This document shows, one piece after another, positions 38,959 through 51,400 of a stretch of 64,000 nucleotides of DNA. The position numbers were made by a program, and so were the translations under genes. The stretch comes from Eulemur rufifrons (lineage: Eukaryota > Chordata > Mammalia > Primates > Lemuridae): positions 3,236,001 to 3,300,000 of the forward strand of contig NC_091009.1 of NCBI RefSeq assembly GCF_041146395.1, written 5' to 3'. Every line of letters begins with the position of its first letter. The first letter of the stretch is position 1. The notes beneath the pieces are model-generated. The model was given only the letters and a program-made list of their open reading frames with translations, had not been told where the DNA came from and ran no database searches.

Positions 38959-40836
38959 AATTCTCAGACTTCTTGCTTTCTTAGAGTTTAGAAAGCCTGC
39001 AATCCTCCCATGCCATGCGTGAAAGGAGGCTCTACCACTGTGTCCTGCATGAAACCCACGGGCCCATACCCAGAGTATGATAGAGTGGGTTCCCGGGTAC
39101 AATCCCAGCCCCCTAAACTCCCCCCGCCCGCCTAATGCAGACAGGGCCCGTGCGCTAAGCATAAACAATACCTTTAACAGATAACCCTAAACCTGAACAT
39201 AACACCCAACCCTGTTCCTATTTCTCCCCTTAACACGTAAACCTCACCGTGCGCCTAACTTTAACCTCTTATCCTAACGTTAATGCATAACCCATTTCCT
39301 GAGAACAACCCCTATCCCATAATTCTAACCCTATCTCCTAGTCATCACTGTGACACCTAATCCCTAACCCTAATTCTAAACCGCTAACCCTAACCATAAC
39401 CCTACCTAAAACCCTAACACTGACAGTAACCCTTACTTCTAACCCCAACGCTATGCCTAACAAAAACCCTAACCCTTGAGCCTAACCCTTCACCCTAACC
39501 CCTAAGCCTTACCCTAACCCTTAACCCTAATCCTAATCCTAACCATTAAACCTAACCCTAGCTCTTAAAGCTAACCCTAAATCTTACCCTCACGACTAGA
39601 CATAACCCTGACACTAACCTGACAGCTAATCCTAACCAGAACCCCTAAAGCTAACCCTGAACCCTATCCCTAACCCTAGCAGTAAATTTTAACCCTAAAC
39701 CTAAGCCCAACCCATAACCCTAATCCTATCCTTTTACCCTAAAACTAACCCCTAAACCTCACTCCTATACCTCACCCTAACTCTAACCCCAATCCTAATT
39801 CTAACCATACCCCTTCATAAAACACTAACTCCTAACCGCTAACCCTAACACTAACCAAAAACCCTAATCACTAATCCCTAACCCTAATGCTTAACCTATA
39901 CACTAACCATTAACCCTCACCCTAAATCTTAAAACTGACCATAACCTTAACCTTTAACTCTAAGCCTAAACATTAACCCTACAGTATTGAAGACACTTAA
40001 GGCTAATGGGATCCCTTATCCCTAACCCTAACACTACAGCTAAAAATAACCCTAACCATTGATCCTTAAACCTAACCCCTAACACTTACTTTAACCCCAA
40101 ACCCTAACCCTACTCCTAAGCAATAAACCTAACCCTATCTCTTAACCCTAACGCTAGCCCTTACCCTAACGCCTAGATCTAACCCTAAATCTAACCTACC
40201 ACCTAATCCTAACCTTAAGCCCTAATGCTAACACTAACCCTGAACCCTAAACCTACCCGTAACCCTTAACACTAACCCTATCCGTGAACCTTAACCCTGA
40301 CCCTAACCATTACCCGAACGCACGCATTTAACCCTGACCCTAACCCTAATCCTTAATGCTAAGCCTAACACTAAACCCTAACCCTAATCCCAACACTTAA
40401 CCCTAATCCTATCCCTTAACCCTAACCCTAACCCTAATGCTACCCCCTAAACGTAACCCTAACCGTGACCAGTAAACCTAACCCTAACCTCTAACACAAA
40501 CCATAGCACATAACTCTAACCCTAAAACTAACCCTAACCCTAAGCCTAACCCTAAACCCTAACTCTTAACCTTAACCCTAAGCGTTAACTCTCATGCTAA
40601 CCTTTAATCCTAACCCTAATCCTAATCTTCAACCCTAAACCTAACACTTAACCCTAACCCTGTACCAAACCCTAATCCCTCATCTTAACCCTAACCGTAA
40701 ACCTCAACCCTAAACCAAAGTGTAACCGTTAAACCTAAGAGTAACCTTTAACCCTAACACTATTCCCTAACCCTAAGCCCTCACCCTAACACTAAACTTC
40801 ATCCTTAACCCTAACCAGTATCCTAACCCTAAATCT
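38959..40836. repeat. HOR unit 15
   Basis: This is a subfamily II unit very close to unit 14, with the same 1,878 bp length and shared CCTACCTAAAACCC and ACGCACGCATTT variants. Confidence 0.85.
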
Positions 40837-42719
40837 AATTCTCAGACTTCTTGCTTCCTTAGAGTTTAGAAAGCCTGCAATCCTCCCATGCCATGCGTGA
40901 AAGGAGGCTCTACCACTGTGTCCTGCATGAAACCCACGGGCCCATACCCAGAGTATGATAGAGTGGGTTCCCGCGTACAATCCCAGCCCCCTAAACTCCC
41001 CCCGCCCGCCTAATGCAGACAGGGCCCGTGCGCTAAGCATAAACAATACCTTTAACAGATAACCCTAACCCTGAACATAACACCCAACTCTGTTCCTATT
41101 TCTCCCCTTAACACGTAAACCTCACCGTGCGCCTAACTTTAACCTCTTATCCTAACGTTAATGCATAACCCATTTTCTGAGAACAACCCCTATCCCATAA
41201 TTCTAACCCTATCTCCTAGTCATCACTGTCACACCTAATCCCTAACCCTAATTCTAAACCGCTAACCCTAACCATAACCCTACCTAAAACCCTAACACTG
41301 ACAGTAACCCTTACTTCTAAACCCAACGTTAGGCCTAACAAAAACCCTAACCCTTGACCCTAACCCTTGATCCTAACCCTTCACCCTAACCCCTAAGCCT
41401 TACCCTAACCCTTAACCCTAATCCTAATCCTAACCATTAAACCTAACCCTAGCTCTTAAAGCTAACCCTAAATCTTACCCTCACGACTAGACATAACCCT
41501 GACACTAACCTGACAGCTAATCCTAACCAGAACCCCTAAAGCTAACCCTGAACCCTATCCCTAACCCTAGCAGTAAATTTTAACCCTAAACCTAAGCCCA
41601 ACCCGTAACCCTAATCCTATCCTTTTACCCTAAAACTAACCCCTAAACCTCACCCCTATACCTCACCCTAACTCTAACCCCAATCCTAATTCTAACCATA
41701 CCCCTTCATAAAACACTAACTCCTAACCGCTAACCCTAACACTAACCAAAAACCCTAATCACTAATCCCTAACCCTAATGCTTAACCTTTACCCTAACCA
41801 TTAACCCTCACCCGAAATCTTAACACTGACCATAACCTTAACCTTTAACTCTAAGCCTAAACATTAACCCTACAGTATGGAAGACCCTTAAGGCTAATGG
41901 GATCCCTTATCCCTAACCCTAACACTACAGCTAAAAATAACCCTAACCATTCATCCTTAAACCTAACCCCTAACACTTACTTTAACCCCAAACCCTAACC
42001 CTAATAATAAGCATTAAACCTAACCCTATCTCTTAAACCTAACGCTACCCCTTACCTAACGCCTAGATCTAACCCTAAATCTAACCTACCGCCTAATCCT
42101 AACCTTAAGCCTTAGCGCTAACACTAACCCTGAACCCTAAACCTACCCGTAACTCTTAACACTAACCCTATCTGTGAACCTTAACCCTGACCCTAACCAT
42201 TACCCGCACCCAAGCATTTAACCCTAATTCGAACCCTAATCCTTAATGCTAACCCTAACACTACACCCTAACCCTAAGCCCAACACTTAACCTATACCTC
42301 TCCCTTAACCCTAACCCTAACCCTAATGCTACCCCCTAAACGTAACCCTAACAGTGACCAGTAAACCTAACCCTAACCTCTAACACAAACCATAGCACAT
42401 AACTCTAACCCTAAAACTAACCCTAAGCCTAACCCTAAACCCTAACTCTTAACCTTAACCCTAAGCGTTAACTCTCACGCTAACCTTTAATCCTAACCCT
42501 AATCCTAATCTTCAACCCTAAACCTAACACTTAACCCTAACCCTGTATCAAACCCTAACCCCTCATCTTAACCCTAACCCTAAACCTCAACCCTAAACCA
42601 AAGTGTAACCGTTAAACCTAAGAGTAACCTTTAACCCTAACCCTAATCCCTAACCCTAAGCCCTCACCCTAACACTAAACTTCATCCTTAACCCTAACCA
42701 GAATCCTAACCCTAAATCT
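40837..42719. repeat. HOR unit 16
   Basis: This is a subfamily II unit in its left part, but at 42,106-42,290 it switches to the unit-13 variant block. It is a mosaic unit. Confidence 0.85.
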
Positions 42720-44610
42720 AATTCTCAGACTTCTTGCTTTCTTAGAGTTTAGAAAGCCTGCAATCCTCCCATGCCATGCGTGAAAGGAGGCTCTACCACT
42801 GTGTCCTGCATGAAACCCACGGGCCCATACCCAGAGTATGATAGAGTGGGTTCCCGCGTACAATCCCAGCCCCCTAAACTCCCCCCGCCCGCCTAATGCA
42901 GACAGGGCCCGTGCCCTAAGCATAAACAATACCTTTAACAGATAACCCTAACCCTGAACATAACACCCAACCCTGTTCCTATTTCTCCCCTTAACACGTA
43001 CACCTCACCGTGCGCCTAACTTTAACCTCTTATCCTAACGTTAATGCATAACCCATTTCCTGAGAACAACCCCTATCCCATAATTCTAACCCTATCTCCT
43101 AGTCATCACTGTCACACCTAATCCCTAACCCTAATTCTAAACCGGTAACCCTAACCGTAACCCTACCTAATACCCTAACACTGACAGTAACCCTTAATTC
43201 TAAACCCAACGTTATGCCTAACAAAAACCCTAACCCTTGACCCTAACCCTTGATCCTAACCCTTCACCCTAACCCCTAAGCCTTACCCTAACCCTTAACC
43301 CTAATCCTAATCCTAACCATTAAACCTAACCCTAGCTCTTAAAGCTAACCCTAAATCTTACCCTCACGACTAGACATAACCCTGACACTAACCTGACAGC
43401 TAATCCTAACCAGAACCCCTAAAGCTAACCCTGAACCCTATCCCTAACCCTAGCAGTAAATTTTAACCCTAAACCTAAGTCCAACCCGTAACCCTAATCC
43501 TATCCTTTCACCCTAAAACTAACCCCTAAACCTCACCCCTATACCTCACCCTAACTCTAACCCCAATCCTAATTCTAACCATACCCCTTCATAAAACACT
43601 AACTCCTAACCGCTAACCCTAACACTAACCAAAAACCCTAATCACTAATCCCTAACCCTAATGCTTAACCTTTACCCTAACCATTAACCCTCACCCTAAA
43701 TCTTAACACTGACCATAACCTTAACCTTTAACTCTAAGCCTAAACATTAACCCTACAGTATGGAAGACCCTTAAGGCTAATGGGATCCCTTATCCCTAAC
43801 CCTAACACTACAGCTAAAAATAACCCTAACCATTGATCCTTAAACCTAACCCCTAACACTTACTTTAACCCCAAACCCTAACCCTACTCCTAAGCAATAA
43901 ACCTAACCCTATCTCTTAACCCTAACGCTAGCCCTTACCCTAACGCCTAGATCTAACCCTAAATCTAACCTACCACCTAATCCTAACCTTAAGCCCTAAT
44001 GCTAACACTAACCCTGAACCCTAAACCTACCCGTAACCCTTAACACTAACCCTATCCGTGAACCTTAACCCTGACCCTAACCATTACCCGAACGCACGCA
44101 TTTAACCCTGACCCTAACCCTAATCCTTAATGCTAAGCCTAACACTAAACCCTAACCCTAAGCCCAACACTTAACCCTAATCCTATCCCTTAACCCTAAC
44201 CCTAACCCTAATGCTACCCCCTAAACCTAACCCTAACCGTGACCAGTAAACCTAACCCTAACCTCTAACACAAACCATAGCACATAACTCTAACCCTAAA
44301 ACGAACCCTAACCCTAAGCCTAACCCTAAACCCTAACTCTTAACCTTAACCCTAAGCGTTAACTCTCATGCTAACCTTTAATCCTAACCCTAATCCTAAT
44401 CTTCAACCCTAAACCTAACACTTAACCCTAACCCTGTACCAAACCCTAACCCCTCATCTTAACCCTAACCGTAAACCTCAACCCTAAACCAAAGTGTAAC
44501 CGTTAAACCTAAGAGTAACCTTTAACCCTAACACTATTCCCTAACCCTAAGCCCTCACCCTAACACTAAACTTCATCCTTAACCCTAACCAGTATCCTAA
44601 CCCTAAATCT
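42720..44610. repeat. HOR unit 17
   Basis: This is a subfamily II unit of 1,891 bp. It carries an extra CCCTTGATCCTAA segment shared with units 16 and 18. Confidence 0.85.
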
Positions 44611-46501
44611 AATTCTCAGACTTCTTGCTTCCTTAGAGTTTAGAAAGCCTGCAATCCTCCCATGCCATGCGTGAAAGGAGGCTCTACCACTGTGTCCTGC
44701 ATGAAACCCACGGGCCCATACCCAGAGTATGATAGAGTGGGTTCCCGCGTACAATCCCAGCCCCCTAAACTCCCCCCGCCCGCCTAATGCAGACAGGGCC
44801 CGTGCGCTAAGCATAAACAATACCTTTAACAGATAACCCTAACCCTGAACATAACACCCAACCCTGTTCCTATTTCTCCCCTTAACACGTAAACCTCACC
44901 GTGCGCCTAACTTTAACCACTTATCCTAACGTTAATGCATAACCCATTTCCTGAGAACAACCCCTATCCCATAATTCTAACCCTATCTCCTAGTAATCAC
45001 TGTCACACCTAATCCCTAACCCTAATTCTAAACCGCTAACCCTAACCATAACCCTACCTAATACCCTAACACTGACAGTAACCCTTACTTCTAAACCCAA
45101 CGTTATGCCTAACAAAAACCCTAACCCTTGACCCTAACCCTTGATCCTAACCCTTCACCCTAACCCCTAAGCCTTACCCTAACCCTTAACCCTAATCCTA
45201 ATCCTAACCATTAAACCTAACCCTAGCTCTTAAAGCTAACCCTAAAACTTACCCTCACGACTAGACATAACCCTGACACTAACCTGACAGCTAATCCTAA
45301 CCAGAACCCCTAAAGCTAACCCTGAACCCTATCCCTAACCCTAGCAGTAAATTTTAACCCTAAACCTAAGCCCAACCCGTAACCCTAATCCTATCCTTTT
45401 ACCCTAAAACTAACCCCTAAACCTCACCCCTATACCTCACCCTAACTCTAACCCCAATCCTAATTCTAACCATACCCCTTCATAAAACACTAACTCCTAA
45501 CCGCTAACCCTAACACTAACCAAAAACCCTAATCACTAATCCCTAACCCTAATGCTTAACCTTTACCCTAACCATTAACCCTCACCCGAAATATTAACAC
45601 TGACCATAACCTTAACCTTTAACTCTAAGCCTAAACATTAACCCTACAGTATGGAAGACCCTTAAGGGTAATGGGATCCCTTATCCCTAACCCTAACACT
45701 ACAGCTAAAAATAACCCTAACCATTGATCCTTAAACCTAACCCCTAACACTTACTTTAACCCCAAACCCTAACCCTACTCCTAAGCAATAAACCTAACCC
45801 TATCTCTTAACCCTAACGCTAGCCCTTACCCTAACGCCTAGATCTAACCCTAAATCTAACCTACCACCTAATCCTAACCTTAAGCCCTAATGCTAACACT
45901 AACCCTGAACCCTAAACCTACCCGTAACCCTTAACACTAACCCTATCCGTGAACCTTAACCCTGACCCTAACCATTACCCGAACGCACGCATTTAACCCT
46001 GACCCTAACCCTAATCCTTAATGCTAAGCCTAACACTAAACCCTAACCCTAAGCCCAACACTTAACCCTAATCCTATCCCTTAACCCTAACCCTAACCCT
46101 AATGCTACCCCCTAAACGTAACCCTAACCGTGACCAGTAAACCTAACCCTAACCTCTAACACAAACCATAGCACATAACTCTAACCCTAAAACTAACCCT
46201 AACCCTAAGCCTAACCCTAAACTCTAACTCTTAACCTTAACCCTAAGCGTTAACTCTCATGCTAACCTTTAATCCTAACCCTAATCCTAATCTTCAACCC
46301 TAAACCTAACACTTAACCCTAACCCTGTACCAAACCCTAACCCCTCATCTTAACCCTAACCGTAAACCTCAACCCTAAACCAAAGTGTAACCGTTAAACC
46401 TAAGAGTAACCTTTAACCCTAACACTATTCCCTAACCCTAAGCCCTCACCCTAACACTAAACTTCATCCTTAACCCTAACCAGTATCCTAACCCTAAATC
46501 T
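44611..46501. repeat. HOR unit 18
   Basis: This is a subfamily II unit of 1,891 bp. Its left edge shares CAGTATCC and GCTTCCTTAGAG with units 16 and 19. Confidence 0.85.
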
Positions 46502-47820
46502 AATTCTCAGACTTCTTGCTTCCTTAGAGTTTAGAAAGCCTGCAATCCTCCCATGCCTTGCGTGAAAGGAGGCTCTACCACTGTGTCCTGCATGAAACCC
46601 ACGGGGCAATACCCAGAGTATGATAGAGTCGGTTCCCGGGTAAAATCCCAGCCCCCTAAACTCCCCCCGCCCACCTAATGCATACAGGGCCCGTGCGCTA
46701 AGCATAAACAATACCTTTAACAGATAACACTAACCCTGAACATAACACCCAACTCTGTTCCTATTTCTCCCCTTAACACGTAAACCTCACCGTGCGCCTA
46801 ACTTTAACCTCTTATCCTAACGTTAATGCATAACCCATTTCCTGAGAACAACCCCTATCCCATAATTCTAACCCTATCTCCTAGTCATCACTGTGACACC
46901 TAATCCCTAACCCTAATTCTAAACCGCTAACCCTAACCGTAACCCTACCTACAACCCTAACACTGACAGTAACCCTTACTTCTAACCCCAACGCTATGCC
47001 TAACCAAAACCGTAACCCTTGACCCTAACCCTTCACCCTAACCCCTAAGCCTTACCCTAACCCTTATCCCTAATCCTAATCCTAACCATTAAACCTAACC
47101 CTAGCTCTTAAAGCTAACCCTAAACCTTACCCTCACGACTAGACCTAACCCTGACACTAACCTAATACCTAACCCTAACCAGAACCCCTAAAGCTAACCC
47201 TGAACCCTATCCCTAACCCTAGCAGTAAACTTTAACCCTAAACCTAAGCCCAACCCGTAACTCTCATCCTATCCTTTTACCCTAAAACTAACCCCTAAAC
47301 CTAACCCCTATACCTCACCCTAACTCTAACCCCAATCCTAATTCTAACCATACCCCTTCATAAAACACTAACTCCTAATCGCTAACCCTAACACTAACCA
47401 AAAACCCTAATCACTAATCCCTAACCCTAACGCTTAACCTTTACCCTAACCGTTAACCCTCACCCTAAATCTTAACACTGACCCTAACCTTAACCTTTAA
47501 CTCTAAGCCTAACCCTTAACCCTACAGTAAGGAAGACCCTTAATGCTAATGGGATCCCTTATCCCTAACCCTAAAACTACAGCTAAAAATAACCCTAACC
47601 TTTGATCCTTAAACCTAACCCCTAACACTTACTTTAACCCCAAACCCTAATCCTAATCCTAAGCATTAAACCTAACCCTATCTCTTAACCCTAACGCTAG
47701 CCCTTACCCTAACGCCTAGATCTAACCCTAAATCTAACCTACCGCCTAATCCTAACCTTAAGCCCTAATGCTAACACTAACCCTGAACCCTAAACCTACC
47801 CGTAACCCTTAACACTAACC
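46502..47820. repeat. HOR unit 19 (partial, array edge)
   Basis: The unit reverts to subfamily I variants (TTAATGCTAATGGGATCC near 47,540) after a more divergent D island. It breaks off near 47,820, about 1.32 kb into the unit, where CTATCCCTAACCCCC leads into the E1 flank. Confidence 0.82.
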
Positions 47821-48430
47821 CTATCCCTAACCCCCTTACCCTGACTCTGTTAACCCTCACCCTAACCCTCAACCCTGACCCTAACCTTAAACCTTAATCC
47901 TAACCATGCGTGTGATGAGCCTCTGCCTTTGTCCTGCGTGACAGTTGATGCCCAACACCCAGGGTTCGATGAAGTGGGGACGCAGCCTTGCTCCACACCC
48001 ACAGTGCCCCGTACGTTAGACAGGACCCGTGCCCTAACACACGCCGTTAAACGTAAGCCCGAACCCTATCACTAAACCAAACCCTTCTTAAGCCCTGAAT
48101 CTAACTCCTAATAGTAACCCTAATCCCTGACCCTTACTCTTGCCTCTCATCCTAAACCTAAACCCAACCACTAAACATAATCCTAATCTCTAAACCTAAC
48201 AGTAATCCTAACCCTAATTCTAACCTAAAACCCTAACCCCTAAACCTAATCGTAGTCCCTAACACCTAACCTTACCCTAAACCGAATTCCAATTCTCAGA
48301 CTTTTGCAATTCAAAAACTTAAAAAAGCCTACAATCCACCAATGCAGTGTCTGAGATGAGCGTCCGCCCCTATGTCCTGCATGACAGGCAGGCGCCAATG
48401 CCCAGGGTACTATGGAGTGGAGTCCTGGGG
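47821..48430. repeat. Left E flank: degenerate CCCTAA with islands E1 and E2
   Basis: Island E1 (about 47,901-48,042) contains GCCTCTGCCTTTGTCCTGCG and CACCCACAGTGCCCCGTAC. Island E2 (48,284-48,430) starts GAATTCCAATTCTCAGA and is cut at GAGTCCTGGGG by the satellite. Both are relatives of islands A-D (shared TGTCCTGCATGA and GCCTACAATCC elements). The whole segment is repeated in inverse orientation at 61,788-62,400. Confidence 0.85.
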
Positions 48431-51400
48431 TCTGTAGGCTTGCTAAACTCCAGTTTGGAAGAATTACTATAGTCATATATAGGGATGCTTACATTTACTT
48501 ATAGAAAGCAACTATTGGTGTGTGATTTGTAGGCTTGCCTTACTCTAGTTTGGATGAAGAAGCTGAATCATATATAGGAATATTAGCTTTGAGTTAGAGG
48601 AAGCATCTATGGGGGGTGCTTTTTTGGCTTGTTAAACTCTGGTTTGGAAGAAGTTCGAGAGTCTTATATAGGAACGATATCATTCTTTCATAGAAAGCAA
48701 TTATAGGGAGTTGGTTTGTAGGCTTGCTAAGCTCTAGTTTGGAGGAAGGCGAGAGTCATTTATAGGAACGCTTACGTTCACATAAAGCGTCTATGGGAGG
48801 ACGGTTTCTAGGCTTCCTAAACTCTAGCTTGGAAAAAGAGGACAGTTATGTATAAGAACTCTCGGCGGGGGATTTGTAGCATTGCTAAAATCTTAGATTG
48901 GAAAAGTTGCGAGAGTCATACATAGGAATGTTAACATTCACTCAATGAAAGCAACTATAAGGGGTGCTTTCCAGGCTGGCTACACTCTAATTTGGAAAAA
49001 GTGCGACAGTCATATATAAGAAGGCTTATATTCACTCAGACAAAGCAATTATGTGTAGGTGTACAGTAGGCATGCTAACTCTAGTTTGGAAAATTTCGAG
49101 AGCCATGTATAGGAAAGCTTACAGTAACTTAGAGAAAGCAATGAACAGGGGTGGAGTGTAGGCTTGCTAAACTCTAGTTTGGAGGAAGTGCCATAGTCAT
49201 ATATAGGAACGCTTAAATTCGTTCAGAGAAAACAGCTGTCGGGGATTGGTTTGTAGACTTATTCAACTCTAGTTTGGAAGAAGTGCGAGAGACATATATA
49301 GGAATGTTTACATTGACTCAAAGAAAGCAACTATGGGGGAGTGTTATTTTGGCATGCCAGATGCTAGTTAGGAAGAAGTACAAGACTCATATATAGGAAC
49401 GCTTACATTCACACAGCGAGAGCAACTACGGAGTAGTGTCAGGTAGACATGTTAAAGTCTAGCTTGGGAGAAGTTCCAGAGTCCTATATAGGAAAGGTAA
49501 CAGCCACTTTGAAAAAGCAAGTCTTGGCGGGTGGTTTGTAGGCCTGCAAAACCCTGTTTTAGTTGAAGTGTGAGAATCATATATGAGAACGCTTACATTC
49601 ACTCAGAGAAAGCAACGATGGGGTTGTTTGTAGGCTTACTAAACTGCAGTTTGGAAGAAGCACGAGAATCACATATAGGAACACATACATTTTGACGCAC
49701 TGAAAGTAACTATGGGGTGGTGTCTTATGGGCATGCTAAACTCTAGTTTGGACGAAGTTTGAGAATCACATATAAGAAAGCTTAGAGTCACTTAGAGAAA
49801 GCAAATCTCTGGGTGTGGAATGTAGGCCTGCTAAACTCTATTTTGGTTTAAGACGGTGTGGTGGTTTGTAGGCATACTAAACTCTAGTTTGGAAGAAGTA
49901 GGAGAATGATATATGGGAACGCTTACATTCACGTAGAGAAAGCAATTATGGGGTGGCGGTTTTGTAGCCATGCTAATCTCTAGTTTGGAAGAAGTTAAGG
50001 AGTAATATATAGGAAAGGGTATAGTCATAGAAATCAACTCTCGGGGGATGTTTTGTACACCTGCAAAACTCCAGTTTGGAAGTGGGGGAGAGTCATATTG
50101 GGGACCGCGTGCATTCACTCAGAGAAATCAACGATGGGATTGTGATTTGTAGGCATAGTCAACTCTAGTTTGGAAGAAGTACGAGAATCGTATATAGGAA
50201 CGCTTACCTTCACGCAGAGAAAGCAACTATGGAGTGATGTTTGTATGCCTACTAAAATATAGTTTGGAGGAAGTTCGAGAGCCATATCTGGGAAGCTTAC
50301 AGTCACTTAGAGAAAGCAACTCTCGGGGGTGTTTCGTAGGCCTGCTAAACTCTATTTTCAATGAAGTGTTAGAATAATATATGGGAACTCAGTGAAAGCA
50401 ACGTTGTGGTTGTGGTTCCTAGGCATACTAACCTGTAATTTGGAAGAAGCAAGAGAATCACATGTAGAACCGCTTACATTCCGGCACCGAATGCAACTAT
50501 GGGGTGGTGTTTTGTAGGCTTGCAAAACTCTAGTTTGGACGAAGTTTGAGAGTCATATATAGGAAAGTTTACAGTCACGTAGAGAAAGCAACTCTCTGGG
50601 TGTGGAATGTAGAGTTATTTTGGTTGAAATAGAGTTATTTTGGTTGAAGTGTGAGAGTCATATATGGGAACGCTTACATTCACTCAGAGAAAACAACGTT
50701 TGGGTGGTGGTTTGTAGGGCATACTAAACTGTAGTTTGGAAGAAGTACGAGAGTCCTATATAGGAACACTTACATTCACGCAGAGAAAGCACTTATGGCG
50801 TCAGGTTTTGTAGGCATGCTAAACTGCAGTTTGGAAGAAGTTGGAGAACCTTATACAGGAAAGATTACCGTCACCTAGGGAAAGCAACTCTCGGGAGATT
50901 TTTTTGTACACATGCTAAACTCTAATTTGGATGAAGTGTGAGAGTCAAACATGGGACCGCTTACATTCCCTCAGAGAAACAACACTGGGGTGGTTTTTGT
51001 AGGCATACTAAATAGTTTGGAAGAAGTACGAGAATGATATTTGGGAACGCTTACATTCACCCAGAGAAAGCAACTACGGGGTTGTGTTTTGTAAGCATGC
51101 TATAGTTTGGAAGAAGTTCTAAACCTGAACCGTCACTTAGAGAAAGCAACTCTTGGTGGGTGATTTTTAGGTCTGCTAATTTGTATTTTGAAAGAAGTAC
51201 CAGAGTCATATATACTAATGCTTACATTCATGCAAAGAAATAACCATGGGGTGATGTTTTGTGGGCATGTTAACCTGTAGTTTGGAAGAAGTTGGAGAGT
51301 CTTATTTAGGAAAGCTTACAGTCACCTAGAGAAAGCAACTCTCGGGAGAGCCTTTCTTGGCCTGCTAAACTCTACTTTGCATCAATTGTGAGAGTCAAAC

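Larger units (their letters stand above)
7580..47820. repeat. Tandem ~1.88-kb higher-order repeat array of degenerate CCCTAA units
   Basis: Nineteen D islands start at 7988, 9865, 11747, 18409, 20281, 22152, 24029, 25888, 27747, 29612, 31463, 33340, 35204, 37081, 38959, 40837, 42720, 44611 and 46502. Spacings are 1,851-1,891 bp once the L1 insertion is removed. The degenerate telomeric hexamers between islands recur in the same order in every unit, so the unit of amplification is the whole ~1.88 kb and not the hexamer. Each unit also has a second landmark, the AGGAAGACCCTTAATGCTAA / GGGATCCC segment. No gene is seen. The array ends near 47,820, where the sequence switches to the E1 flank. Confidence 0.93.

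Noticed and set aside
7943..46711. Family of near-identical 82-86-codon ORFs read as a tandem gene family
   Set aside because: They track the D island of the HOR, their C-terminal part is translated telomere-type repeat, one unit has an in-frame stop and one has lost its stop. No promoter, splice or domain evidence exists.
7580..47820. CRISPR-like array
   Set aside because: The repeats are ~1.88 kb units of telomere-type DNA without short direct repeats separated by unique spacers, and the genome is mammalian.
47821..48430. rRNA or tRNA relic in the GC-rich islands
   Set aside because: I could find no cloverleaf, A/B box or rRNA signature. The islands align only with the other islands in this window.
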